In this document: in pieces, positions 37,424 through 46,217 of the stretch
Position numbering within the stretch: the first letter of the stretch is position 1
Layout: every line of letters begins with the position of its first letter
From: Myxococcales bacterium
GTDB taxonomy: Bacteria > Myxococcota_A > Polyangia > Palsa-1104 > JAEUJZ01
NCBI GenBank assembly: GCA_016794465.1
Contig: JAEUKA010000068.1
Coordinates: forward strand, 62,001-126,000
Reading direction: 5' to 3'
DNA length: 64,000 bases
Notes under the pieces: generated by a model
Told to the model about the DNA's origin: nothing
The model's database searches: none
Seen by the model: the letters and a program-made list of their open reading frames with translations, nothing else
Position numbers and translations under genes: made by a program

Positions 37424-38092
37424 TTAGGTTTGATGACCGAGCTTGGCGCGCTTGACCGCCAGGTAGTCGCTGTTCCACTCGTGGTTCGACACCCAGTGAG
37501 GCACCCGCTCGCTCACCTCGACGCCGGCCAGGGCCAGCTCGCGCAGCTTGTCGGGGTTGTTGGTATACAGCGCCACCGACCGAACCTGCAGATCTTTGAG
37601 GATCTGCGCCGCGATCTCATAGCTGCGCAGATCGGGTAGAAAGCCCAGCTCGGTGTTGGCCTCGACGGTGTCTTTGCCGTCGTTTTGCAGCGCATAGGCC
37701 CGAATCTTGTTGCCAAGGCCAATCCCACGACCCTCTTGGCGCAGATACACCACCACACCACGTCCGACGGCAGTCATGCTCTGCAGCGCCGATTCCAGCT
37801 GGGCCCGGCAGTCACACTTGAGCGACCCGAGCGTCTCGCCGGTCCAGCACTCGGAGTGAACCCGACAGGGCACCTGCTCACCAGCCGTCACGTCGCCGAC
37901 CACAATCGCCATGTGCTCGTCCTGCAGCGGCACAATCACCGGCTCCTTCGTCCCGTCGGGAGGACGGCGCCGATAGACCAGCAGCTTGACGTTGCCATGC
38001 ACAGTCGGAAGCTCGGACTCTGCGTAGCGATAAAGCCCTTCCCCCACGGTGAGGGCAGCGGATCGGACGGGGATACTGGCGGACATGGACAA
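37424..38092 (-). CDS. ribA: GTP cyclohydrolase II
   Basis: RibA opens GTP to the first riboflavin intermediate. The 222-residue protein has VPCRVHSECWTGETLGSLKC with the zinc cysteines, followed by DC, then YLRQEGRGIGLGNKIRAYAL with the catalytic residues. It also has EANTELGFLPDLR and SVALYTNNPDK. No DHBP synthase domain is fused. It lies 24 bases after gyrB on the same strand; no room exists for an FMN riboswitch. The N-terminus may start a few residues later. Confidence 0.95.
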   Translation of the reverse strand: MSMSASIPVRSAALTVGEGLYRYAESELPTVHGNVKLLVYRRRPPDGTKEPVIVPLQDEHMAIVVGDVTAGEQVPCRVHSECWTGETLGSLKCDCRAQLESALQSMTAVGRGVVVYLRQEGRGIGLGNKIRAYALQNDGKDTVEANTELGFLPDLRSYEIAAQILKDLQVRSVALYTNNPDKLRELALAGVEVSERVPHWVSNHEWNSDYLAVKRAKLGHQT

Positions 38093-38116
38093 ACGTATGA
38101 TGACGCTGCTGGCCGG

Positions 38117-40624
38117 CTATACGTCGAGATTGCGGACGTATTGGGCGTGCTGTTCGATAAACTCGCGACGAGGCTCGACGGCTTCGCCCATCAGCATGCT
38201 AAACAGCCGCTCGGCTTCGACCAGATCGTCGACGTGAACTTCGAGCAAGGTGCGCCGCGCCGGGTCCATCGTCGTCTCCCACAGCTGCTCGGCGGTCATC
38301 TCACCCAGTCCCTTGTAGCGCTGGATCTGCAGACCCTTGCGACCAATCGTATCGAGCAGCGACGCCAGATCTGCCAGCCGATCGACTTTGTGACGGGTGT
38401 TGCCATCGACCAGCACGAACGGACCGTCGCCAAACTGCTTGAGCTTGTCGTGAATCCGGGTCAGCTCGACATATTCCGACGACGTAAGCATCCCCAGATC
38501 AATCACTGTCTCGCGACGAGCCCCACCGTACCGAGCGGGAATCAGCGCCCGCAGGTTGCCCAGCTCGGCGTCGGTCGACAGCTGCGCTTGCAGCTCGTTG
38601 ACATCGTCGAAGTGCTTGCGCATGTGAATCTCGGCCCACGACAGCGCCGACAGCACCGTCGCTTCATCGCGCAGCGTGCTGGGCGAGAGCTCTCCGCCGT
38701 GAACGATCGCCTCGACAATGCGGCTATCCCACTTCTTGTCACAGGCGGCGAGCGCCCGCGCGTACCGTCCGACGTATCGCCACAGCTCTCGCAGCTTGTC
38801 ACCCGTGACCCGCAGCTTGCCGTCTTGCGACTCGAACACAAGGTCATCCGCCGTCGAGCGAAGCAAGTAGTCTTCCAGCGCTTGCTCGTTCTTCAGGTAC
38901 TCCTCGCGGCTGCCCTTCTTCACTTTGTAAAGCGGCGGCTGCGCGATGTAGATGAAGTGCTTGCGGTCAATCGACCCGTCGAGAAGCTCTTTGTACTGCC
39001 GATAAAAGAACGTCAGCAGCAGCGTGCGAATGTGGCTACCGTCGACATCGGCGTCGGTCATGATGACGATCTTGTGGTAGCGGAGCTTGGCCATGTCCTT
39101 GCTCTCGCCGACGCCACAGCCGAGCGCGGTGATGAGCGTCACAATCTCTTGCGACGACAGCATCTTGTCGAGCCGCGCCTTCTCGACGTTTAGGATCTTG
39201 CCTTTCAGCGGCAAAATGGCCTGGTTGCGCCGATCCCGACCCTGCTTGGCCGATCCACCTGCCGAGTCACCCTCGACGATGAACAGCTCACACAGCGCCG
39301 GGTCCCGCTCCTGACAGTCGGCCAGCTTGCCCGGCAGCGACATCGACTCGAGGACGCCCTTGCGCTGCACCATCTCGCGGGCTTTTCGCGCCGCTTCCCG
39401 CGCCCGCGCCGCCAGCACACTCTTGCCGATGATTGCGCGCGCCTCGCGGGGATGCTCTTCCAGCCACTCCGCCAGCCGATCGCCGATCACCGAGTTGACG
39501 ATCCCCGTCACTTCCGACGACACCAAGCGATCTTTGGTCTGATTCGAGAACTTGGGATCGGGGTGCTTGATCGACACCACCGCGACCAGTCCCTCGGCCA
39601 GATCGCCACCCGCCAGGCCCTGCTTCATGTCTTTGAGCAGGTTGTTCGCCGTCGCATAGCTGTTGATGGTGCGCGTCAGCGCCTGGCGAAAACCGGTCAG
39701 GTGCGAGCCACCGTCGCGGTTGCGGATGTTGTTGGTAAAGCAGAAGACGTTCTCGGAAAAGCCGTCGTTCCACTGAATCGCCGCCTCGGCAACGACCTCG
39801 GTCCCCTCAATCTCGGGGTGATCGTGGCTCCCGGTGACGAAGATCGGCTCGGCGATGACCATCTCTTTGGCGACGTTTAAGTCCTTGACAAATCCGGAGA
39901 TTCCGCTCTCCGAGAACATGTCAGCCTTTTTGTCGCTCCGCTCGTCGACGAGGACGATTCGCAGGCGCGGGTTCAGAAACGACAGCTCGCGCAGCCGCTG
40001 GTGCAGCGTCTCGTAGGAAAACTCGACTTTCGAGAAGATCTCGACGTCGGCCATGAAGTGGACCTTGGTGCCGTTCTTCGTCGAGGGTCCGATCTCCTGC
40101 AGCGACGTAAACGGCACGCCTCGGTGATACTCTTGGCGATACTCTTTGCCGTCGCGATGGATCTCCAGCTTGAGCCACTCTGACAGCGCGTTCACCGCCG
40201 ATACACCGACTCCGTGCAGCCCGCCCGAGACTTTGTAGCTCTTTTTGTCGAACTTTCCGCCGGCGTGAAGCACCGTCATGATGACTTCCGGGGTCGGCCT
40301 ATTTTCCGTCGGGTGCATGTCGGTTGGCATGCCACGTCCGTCGTCAGTTACCGTCACTGAGTTGTCGAAGTGGATGGTCACCTCGATGTTCTTGCAGTGT
40401 CCCGCCAGTGCCTCGTCGACAGAGTTATCGACCACCTCGTAGACCATGTGATGAAGACCGGTGCCATCGTCGGTGTCACCGATGTACATGCCTGGTCTTT
40501 TGCGCACCGCGTCAAGGCCCTTGAGGACCTGGATGTTCTCGCCGGTGTAGCTCTCTTTTGCGGGGGCAGCAGCGCCGCTGTCGCTCTCCGCCGGGTTTCC
40601 CGCCATTTCACTCGTCGCAGCCAA
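38117..40624 (-). CDS. gyrB: DNA gyrase subunit B
   Basis: GyrB supplies the ATPase of gyrase. The 835-residue chain has the GHKL ATPase (RKRPGMYIGDT, EVVDNSVDEALAG, DDGRGMP, GGLHGVGVSAVNALS), the transducer, the TOPRIM domain (FIVEGDSAGGSAKQGRDR; MTDADVDGSHIRTL) and a C-terminal piece ending EQHAQYVRNLDV. The length is slightly above the usual 800. The first 25 residues are nonconserved, so translation may begin at the second methionine. gyrB, recF and dnaN are consecutive, as near many replication origins. Confidence 0.97.
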   Translation of the reverse strand: MAATSEMAGNPAESDSGAAAPAKESYTGENIQVLKGLDAVRKRPGMYIGDTDDGTGLHHMVYEVVDNSVDEALAGHCKNIEVTIHFDNSVTVTDDGRGMPTDMHPTENRPTPEVIMTVLHAGGKFDKKSYKVSGGLHGVGVSAVNALSEWLKLEIHRDGKEYRQEYHRGVPFTSLQEIGPSTKNGTKVHFMADVEIFSKVEFSYETLHQRLRELSFLNPRLRIVLVDERSDKKADMFSESGISGFVKDLNVAKEMVIAEPIFVTGSHDHPEIEGTEVVAEAAIQWNDGFSENVFCFTNNIRNRDGGSHLTGFRQALTRTINSYATANNLLKDMKQGLAGGDLAEGLVAVVSIKHPDPKFSNQTKDRLVSSEVTGIVNSVIGDRLAEWLEEHPREARAIIGKSVLAARAREAARKAREMVQRKGVLESMSLPGKLADCQERDPALCELFIVEGDSAGGSAKQGRDRRNQAILPLKGKILNVEKARLDKMLSSQEIVTLITALGCGVGESKDMAKLRYHKIVIMTDADVDGSHIRTLLLTFFYRQYKELLDGSIDRKHFIYIAQPPLYKVKKGSREEYLKNEQALEDYLLRSTADDLVFESQDGKLRVTGDKLRELWRYVGRYARALAACDKKWDSRIVEAIVHGGELSPSTLRDEATVLSALSWAEIHMRKHFDDVNELQAQLSTDAELGNLRALIPARYGGARRETVIDLGMLTSSEYVELTRIHDKLKQFGDGPFVLVDGNTRHKVDRLADLASLLDTIGRKGLQIQRYKGLGEMTAEQLWETTMDPARRTLLEVHVDDLVEAERLFSMLMGEAVEPRREFIEQHAQYVRNLDV

Positions 40625-40753
40625 AGAAAGCTCCTCGAATTGCCTAGCAGCCGGACTCTACTTGGCTGCCAAAAGAGGTCGTAACGTAGCACATGTTTCC
40701 CCATATCGCGCCCTTTTTCACGACGGCTCCTTGGGCGCTCGGGGGGCCCTGGG

Positions 40754-41950
40754 TCAGCTCTCCGCCGTCCCCACGAGGCCACCGCCTTCCATCCGCACAT
40801 CGAGCCGGTCGTGATCAAGCTTCACGAACGCTGGACTCGTCGTGGTGATGAACACCTGGCTCGGCATGGCGCGCAAAAAATCGAACAGATAGCCGTTGCG
40901 CTGGGCGTCAAGCTCACTGCTCACGTCGTCGAGCAGCAGCACCGGTGGGTCACCGTGTAGAAAAAAAAGATGCTGAATTTCGGTGATCTTGAGCGCCAAA
41001 ACCAGTGCCCGCACCTGCCCTTGACTGGCATGCAGCGCCGCCTCACGCCCGTCTAGATACACCAGCACATCGTCGCCATGTGGCCCACTGTGGGTAAAGC
41101 CGCGCAGTCGATCTCGTCGCTGATCTCGCTCTAGCTGCTCGGCGATGATGCCGACTAGCTCACGGCCGCTGACGCTGTGTACGGCGGAGTCACGCAGCTT
41201 GGCGTGGTACTCGATGCTGGCCCGAAGACCGCTGCGACTGATTCGCTCGAACGTCGCCTCGACCTGCGGTGCAATGGTGTGAAGATAGTGCCGCCGTCTC
41301 TCGATGATTCGTGCGCCGGCCTCGGCCAGCTGCTGGCTGTAGACCTCGAGCATCACGTCGGCACTCCCCGCAGCGCCGCTGACTTCCACCGTCACTCCAC
41401 CGTCTGGCTGGATCGCCAGTGGCCGTCTTGTTCCAGTCGCAGCCATCATGCTGCGCAAGACTGCGTTGCGACTGCGCAACACCTGCTCGTAGATCCGAAC
41501 CTCGTCGAGATAGCTCGGACAGGTGTTCCAGATCGCTCGATCCAAAAATCGTCGCCGGTCCTCGGGAGGACCTTTGGGAAGCAGCAGGTCTTCGGGGGCA
41601 AACAGGACGACGTGAACGCCCTGGAAATAGTCGCTGTTTCGGGCGGTTTTTCCGTCGCAGAGCGCAATCTTTCGGCTGGGCTTGGTCTGGATTTGGACGG
41701 CCAGTCGTCGCTCGCAGTCGGCCTGGCGGATGCTTGCCACGACCTCGGCCTTGTCGCTGCCGAAGCGCACCAGCTCATCGATTCGGTTGCGACGGAAAGA
41801 TCGCTGGGTGGCGAGGAGGAATATTGCCTCGAGCAGGTTGGTCTTGCCCTGGCCGTTGTCGCCGGAGATGACATTTACGCGAGGGTGCGGCCGGTACTCG
41901 ACATCGCGCAGGTTGCGGAAGTCGACGGTATGTAGGCTGCGCAGGAGCAA
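40754..41950 (-). CDS. recF: DNA replication and repair protein RecF
   Basis: RecF is an SMC-like ATPase that helps load RecA at gaps. The 398-residue protein begins LHTVDFRNLRDVEYRPHPR and has Walker A GDNGQGKTNLLEAIF, a signature region SQGQVRALVLALKI, and Walker B VLLLDDVSSELDAQR followed by VFITTTSP. It starts four bases after the dnaN stop and is separated from gyrB by 129 bases, where a separate gyrB promoter could lie. Length is typical or slightly long. Confidence 0.95.
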   Translation of the reverse strand: MLLRSLHTVDFRNLRDVEYRPHPRVNVISGDNGQGKTNLLEAIFLLATQRSFRRNRIDELVRFGSDKAEVVASIRQADCERRLAVQIQTKPSRKIALCDGKTARNSDYFQGVHVVLFAPEDLLLPKGPPEDRRRFLDRAIWNTCPSYLDEVRIYEQVLRSRNAVLRSMMAATGTRRPLAIQPDGGVTVEVSGAAGSADVMLEVYSQQLAEAGARIIERRRHYLHTIAPQVEATFERISRSGLRASIEYHAKLRDSAVHSVSGRELVGIIAEQLERDQRRDRLRGFTHSGPHGDDVLVYLDGREAALHASQGQVRALVLALKITEIQHLFFLHGDPPVLLLDDVSSELDAQRNGYLFDFLRAMPSQVFITTTSPAFVKLDHDRLDVRMEGGGLVGTAES

Positions 41951-41954
41951 TCGC

Positions 41955-43085
41955 TCACAGTCGCATGGGCATGATCACGCCGAGATACTGGTTGCCCACC
42001 CCCTGCTTCTCGTCGAGCGGACGAACCACCCCAGGGTCGAGGTCGCCGTTAAGCTCCAGCTGCACCTCCGGCGTATCAATCTCCGACAGCAGCTCAATCA
42101 TGTACTTGGCGTTGAAGCCAATCGTGCATTCGCTGCCCTGGTAGTTCACGTCGAGCTCTTCGCGACCCTGCCCAAGGTCGGGATTGTCCGACTCGATCCG
42201 CATCACACCGCTGACGACGCTCATGCGAACACCCCAGGTCTTTTCCGAGGCAACGAGGACGATGCGCTTGAGGGCGTCGAACAGCGGGCCGCTCTTCACC
42301 ACAATCCGTCGCTGATGGTCGCGTGGAATCACCTGCTCATACGGAGGGAAGCTGGCCTCGGTGAGCCGCACCGACAGCACCGTCGCGCCTGTCCGCACGT
42401 AGAAGTACTGGTTTTGGCTCGCGATCTCGACCTGACTGCCGCTGCCCTCGAGAGCGCGGCGAATCTCCGTCAGACCTCGTCGCGGAATCACCACCCCCGG
42501 CATCAGCTTCGGCGCCCCCGTGAGTGGCCGCTCGCACTTGGACAGCCGATGACCGTCCGTCGACACCATCCGCGCAAAGGCCTGATCGCCTTCGCCTTCA
42601 GCCTCGAGGAGCACGCCGTTTAAGTGACTGCGCGTCTCGTCGGCGGATATCGAAAAAAACGTCTTCGAGATCAGATCCCGCAGCACCGCCCCGTCGACCC
42701 GATGAAACTTCACATCACGGTGAGGCGGCAGCTTTGGAAAGTCGCGGTCTGGTAGTCCGACGACCTTGTAGTTCGCTTTGCCGCTCTGCAGCTCGGCGTA
42801 GTTGTTGTCGGCTCGTCGCAGGCTCAGCTTGTCGCTTGGCAGAGACTTGACGATGTCATGCAGGTGTTTGGCCGACGCCGTCAGGCCACCTTCGCTGATC
42901 ACCTCGCACGGTAGCTCGGTTGTGACGGTGATGTTCAGGTCGGTGGCAGCCACCACGATGCGATCTGGCCCGTCTGAGCGAAGCAGAACATTGGCAAGGA
43001 TGGGCATGGTCGACTTCCTGTCGGCGATGCCCTGCGCGTAGTACAGCGCTTGGAGGAACGCTGCCTTCTCGATTCTGAACTCCAT
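41955..43085 (-). CDS. dnaN: DNA polymerase III beta sliding clamp
   Basis: DnaN is the ring clamp of the replicase. The 376-residue chain starts MEFRIEKAAFLQALYYAQGI, contains RKSTMPILANVLL and DGHRLSKCE, and ends with the canonical YLGVIMPMRL, where the peptide-binding pocket residues lie. The ATG at 43085 is preceded by GGAG at proper spacing within TTGGAGAAACAG, so it is preferred over a TTG four codons upstream. It is the first gene after the putative origin; dnaA is not adjacent. Confidence 0.96.
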   Translation of the reverse strand: MEFRIEKAAFLQALYYAQGIADRKSTMPILANVLLRSDGPDRIVVAATDLNITVTTELPCEVISEGGLTASAKHLHDIVKSLPSDKLSLRRADNNYAELQSGKANYKVVGLPDRDFPKLPPHRDVKFHRVDGAVLRDLISKTFFSISADETRSHLNGVLLEAEGEGDQAFARMVSTDGHRLSKCERPLTGAPKLMPGVVIPRRGLTEIRRALEGSGSQVEIASQNQYFYVRTGATVLSVRLTEASFPPYEQVIPRDHQRRIVVKSGPLFDALKRIVLVASEKTWGVRMSVVSGVMRIESDNPDLGQGREELDVNYQGSECTIGFNAKYMIELLSEIDTPEVQLELNGDLDPGVVRPLDEKQGVGNQYLGVIMPMRL

Positions 43086-43097
43086 CTGTTTCTCCAA

Positions 43098-43501
43098 CCT
43101 GTGGTGATTTTTGACCTGGGGCAGAGTGTTCTACCTGATCTGGATCAGTAGATATAGATCCAATTCGTATCCGTATTCGGGCCTGTGAATTTCTGGAAAA
43201 CTATCCGAAGTCCTTGAAAATCAAGCAGATCGCCTGTGGATAAAAAGGTGCGACACTGTGGATAAAGAACCTAGTTTTCCACAGCTGGTGGTTTCTCCCA
43301 CCTCATCCACTGCCCAAATCAGAGGGTTACCCACAATGTTATCCACAGCCCCACGCCCAGGGCGATGTCATACCGCAGGTGGCGGGTTTTCAGCAAGGGT
43401 GTCCGACGTTGCCGGGCACTTGGCGTGGGGCGAAGCAGCAGGCTGGGTGGTGTAGTGGCGCGCGCGGCTGTCGAGATGGTTACGATGAGCACGAGGTGGC
43501 G
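43098..43501. other. Probable chromosomal replication origin (oriC) with five DnaA boxes
   Basis: The 404-base gap upstream of dnaN contains TGTGGATAA at 43235 and 43257 (minus-oriented boxes), TTTTCCACA at 43275, TTACCCACA at 43327 and TTATCCACA at 43339 (plus-oriented). Three are perfect TTATCCACA boxes; TTTTCCACA fits the TTWTNCACA consensus and TTACCCACA is one base off. To their left, 43138-43210 is comparatively AT-rich and holds several GATC sites (TGATCTGGATCAGTAGAT), a candidate unwinding region. The dnaN-recF-gyrB neighbourhood supports the call. No other gene-like feature is seen in this gap. Confidence 0.8.
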
Positions 43502-44161
43502 ATGAAGAGCTGGATGTGGAAGTTCGCACTGATTGCGGCGCTGGCGACGGAGGGAGGCTGTCTGAAGCTGCTGAGTGAGCCGGAGCTAGAGCCGGGAACG
43601 TATGGACCGAGTGAGCCGGAGCTGCAGCGGCTGTGGAAAGACGTTCTCGAGGCGGCCAAGCGTGATGACAGGCAGCGGCTGACCGTAATGATGGCATCGA
43701 TGCGGATGTCGCCGGACGAGCTGGCGATGCTCATCGGAGAAGACAAGGCCCGGCGGTTTTGGCCTCGCTACGAGCTGCTTGCCCGACCGCTTATGGGGCC
43801 AGCGGCAGCGGAGCTGGTGGCCAGTATCTACGAGCATCACTACGACGATGTCGAGGTCACCCGCGCCGATGTGCTACCGCCGGAGAGCCAGAGCGAGAGC
43901 GAGCGGGTGGTCAAGCGAACACTGGTGAAGCCGACGCCGTTTTATCGAGTGAGGGTGGTGCGCAAAGGCCAGCCCTACGCGATTCGCTACGACTTTTTTG
44001 TATATCAGCACGGCTTTTGGCGAACCGGGCGTGAGCTGGGCAAGTTTTTAGAGCCGCTGGCGCCGCTTCAGCCGGTGGCCAACCCGAGTCTCCCCGCCGC
44101 CAGACCTGACGCAGGCGCAGCCCCCGCCGCCCAGCAGAGTCCGGCGATAGGTGGCGGCTAG
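43502..44161 (+). CDS. Probable lipoprotein of unknown function
   Basis: A 219-residue exported protein. The N-terminus is a hydrophobic signal followed by TEGGCLKLL, an imperfect lipobox (Glu at -3 is unusual). The body is mostly helical and charged (LQRLWKDVLEAAKRDDRQRLTVM), with an alpha/beta part near RVRVVRKGQPYAIRYDFFVY, and ends in an Ala/Pro-rich tail. GAGG lies nine bases before the ATG. No family recognised. The gene lies between the origin and ssrA and is transcribed towards ssrA. Confidence 0.65.
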   Translation: MKSWMWKFALIAALATEGGCLKLLSEPELEPGTYGPSEPELQRLWKDVLEAAKRDDRQRLTVMMASMRMSPDELAMLIGEDKARRFWPRYELLARPLMGPAAAELVASIYEHHYDDVEVTRADVLPPESQSESERVVKRTLVKPTPFYRVRVVRKGQPYAIRYDFFVYQHGFWRTGRELGKFLEPLAPLQPVANPSLPAARPDAGAAPAAQQSPAIGGG

Positions 44162-44168
44162 TCGTAGG

Positions 44169-44197
44169 TTGACGCGGCTCAAACCCGTGCGTAAGCT
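44169..44197 (+). promoter_or_regulatory. Promoter of ssrA
   Basis: TTGACG (44169-44174) and TAAGCT (44192-44197) are exactly 17 bases apart. The -35 hexamer matches five of six bases. A start near 44204 would place the transcript about 20 bases before the mature 5' end of tmRNA, giving a short RNase P leader. Confidence 0.55.
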
Positions 44198-44223
44198 GCA
44201 CTTGCCCTTTGTTGCTCCCTTTG

Positions 44224-44582
44224 GGGGGCGTAACGGTTTCGACGGGGGTGATCTGAGTAGACGGCTGCGTGTCGAGGCTCCGTAACCTCGTAAATCCATC
44301 GGAAAAATCAGAAACGCGAACGATAACGCGTACGCTCTCGCTGCTTAATAACCAGACAGAGAGCCGCCTCCCTCGGGTAGTTCTCGCGACTTGAGACGGG
44401 GTGTCAAAATAAACGAGATAGCTCCCTCGGCTTTCACCGCGAGGTGAGCGAAACCAAAGGTGGAATAGCCCAAGGGGCCCTATGTCGGTGGAGGGTCCCA
44501 GCGGGTGAATCAAACACCGACTACACACGTAGTAGCCCCTGCCAAGCACTTTCGGACCCGGGTTCGACTCCCGGCGCCTCCA
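44224..44582 (+). ncRNA. ssrA: Transfer-messenger RNA (tmRNA)
   Basis: tmRNA rescues stalled ribosomes and tags nascent chains. The 5' end GGGGGCGTAACGGTTTCGAC and the 3' end with the T-arm GGTTCGACTCCCGG and CGCCTCC are canonical; 5' GGGGGCG pairs with 3' CGCCTCC to form the acceptor stem. The tag frame (44316-44348) reads A-N-D-N-A-Y-A-L-A-A followed by two TAA stops, close to the Escherichia tag but one residue different in form and lacking one Glu. The CCA end is not encoded (AAC follows). It is a one-piece tmRNA. Confidence 0.97.
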
Positions 44583-44597
44583 ACATTTTGATTTCGG

Positions 44598-44639
44598 GCC
44601 TCACCGACGCCAAATCACTGGTGTCGGTGGGGCTTTTTT
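44598..44639 (+). terminator. Rho-independent terminator of ssrA
   Basis: A 14-base stem (GCCTCACCGACGCC against GGTGTCGGTGGGGC, with two G-U pairs) encloses an eight-base loop and is followed by six T residues. It lies 15 bases after the tmRNA 3' end. The stem also encodes the last codons of the convergent PEGA/TPR gene, so both uses constrain the same bases. Confidence 0.93.
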
Positions 44640-46217
44640 CGTTTGGCGACCGGGGAAAAGCATCAGCAAGGTGCCACCAGCGGTCAGACCGATACCGGCC
44701 GCAAGCAGCGCTCCGCCGATGGGTGCAGTGTTGTAAAGCAGCTCACACGGCTGACCGCTTGCGGGTGGTGGGTTGTCGCCACATCTACCGTTTTGCGACA
44801 GGGCCGATCCACCGAGTCCAACCAGGCCGAGCCCTGCGCCCACACCAAGGCCGCCAAGCAGCCAGCGTGCGAGTCGAGAGCCTTTGGACTCTCCGGCTGC
44901 GATGGTCGATGGTGGGGCCGGCGGTGGGGCTGGGGTCGCGGTGTCGGCCTTTTTGACGAGAGCCGCCGAGAGCTGAGCAGTGGCACCAGCGGCGACAGTG
45001 ACCTGCAGCTGATAGGGCTCAAACCCGGATTGCTCGACGGAAACAGTGTGACTGCCCGCCAAGGTCACGCGCTCTAGCGGCGTCTTGCCCAACACTAGAC
45101 CGTCGACAAGGACGGTGGCGGCGGCAGGACTGGACTCGATGGAGAGAGTGCCGCGTGGTCGGCTGCTGGCGGCCTGAAACAGCCGGTGGGTCAGGCTCAG
45201 CAGCGCTGGGCCGAGGTTCTCTGCGACGGCGACTTCCTCCAGCTGAGCGGCGACCAGACCACTTGGCAGATCGACCAGCTCAGCGGAGAGCTCGATAGAG
45301 CCCGGAGCCGGGCCTTTCGCTGGGGTTTTGCACGAAAATCGGAGCAGGAGACGAACCTCGGCGGCTTGGGCCAGCCGATCGAGGCACGGCGTATCGCCAA
45401 GACAGCCAGGCGGTTCCGTGGCAAGCAGCGAGCGGAGCTGGTCCGCCGGTAGGATCAGCGTGTGCTCGTTTTTGGCAGCGGCGACAATCGACTCTTCCAC
45501 CAGTCGCTGTTTGTCGTCGCCAAGTCCGCTGGCCGAGATCGACAAAATGCCCACCGAGCTCAGCGTCAGCACGGCGATCAGCGAGCCGGAGCTGCCGGCG
45601 GTCAGGTGCAGCTCTGCGGTCCGACCAGCGGGAATCGACAACGGATCGCTCTCTGATGCAGTGCCACGGAACTCCAGGCGATAGCGATGCGGACCTGGCG
45701 CGAGCAGCAGCGGTCGCGGCAGCGGCAACACCCCCGTCAGACGCCCATCGACAGAGAGCAGCGCGCCCCCAAGTCCTGCGACCGTGACCTCGCTAACCGG
45801 CGGTGGCAGCTGGCTCACCTGCTTGCGCAGAGCCTCGCTGGTCGGCTCGTCCGTCGAGGTCGAGCCCGAGTCTAGATAGCGTCGAAAAAAATCGGCGGCA
45901 ACGATCGGCTGGCCCTGCGCCTCGGCTACTTTGCCCAGCCAATACAGCAGCGACGGGTCTGACTTCAGCCGATACGCCTTCTCGAACGACTGCTGGGCCA
46001 GCGCCAGCTGATTGACCGTCAGCGCCGCTTGACCATCAGCCAGCAGCTTGGCCACCCGGTCGGCAAGCGAGGCTTGTGGAAGCTGCGGACGCGGCGCCAT
46101 CGGACGCGTCGGAGGTACAGGCGGCGCCGCTATTCCCGACTGAGCCATCGCGCAGGCCGTGAGCAAGGCGATGACCTGCCCAGCGGGATGCCGTCGCTGA
46201 AGCCGACTTACGGGCAT
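44601..46217 (-). CDS. Exported TPR and PEGA-domain protein with C-terminal membrane anchor
   Basis: A 538-residue protein. After an export signal (LLTACAMAQSGIAA) come TPR-like helices (AKLLADGQAALTVNQLALAQQ; YWLGKVAEAQGQP), a PEGA-like strand region (LLSVDGRLTGVLPLP), a middle alpha/beta domain of about 150 residues, and a clear PEGA repeat (GTLSIESSPAAATVLVDGLV, GKTPLERVTLAGSH). Two hydrophobic segments lie near the C-terminus. The start overlaps the stop of the upstream kinase by ten bases, so kinase and PEGA protein are made together. A structural or substrate role in the same envelope complex is an inference. Confidence 0.75.
   Translation of the reverse strand: MPVSRLQRRHPAGQVIALLTACAMAQSGIAAPPVPPTRPMAPRPQLPQASLADRVAKLLADGQAALTVNQLALAQQSFEKAYRLKSDPSLLYWLGKVAEAQGQPIVAADFFRRYLDSGSTSTDEPTSEALRKQVSQLPPPVSEVTVAGLGGALLSVDGRLTGVLPLPRPLLLAPGPHRYRLEFRGTASESDPLSIPAGRTAELHLTAGSSGSLIAVLTLSSVGILSISASGLGDDKQRLVEESIVAAAKNEHTLILPADQLRSLLATEPPGCLGDTPCLDRLAQAAEVRLLLRFSCKTPAKGPAPGSIELSAELVDLPSGLVAAQLEEVAVAENLGPALLSLTHRLFQAASSRPRGTLSIESSPAAATVLVDGLVLGKTPLERVTLAGSHTVSVEQSGFEPYQLQVTVAAGATAQLSAALVKKADTATPAPPPAPPSTIAAGESKGSRLARWLLGGLGVGAGLGLVGLGGSALSQNGRCGDNPPPASGQPCELLYNTAPIGGALLAAGIGLTAGGTLLMLFPGRQTKKAPPTPVIWRR

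Noticed and set aside
38093..38116. FMN riboswitch before ribA
   Set aside because: Only 24 bases separate gyrB from ribA, far too short, and no RFN-type conserved bases are present.
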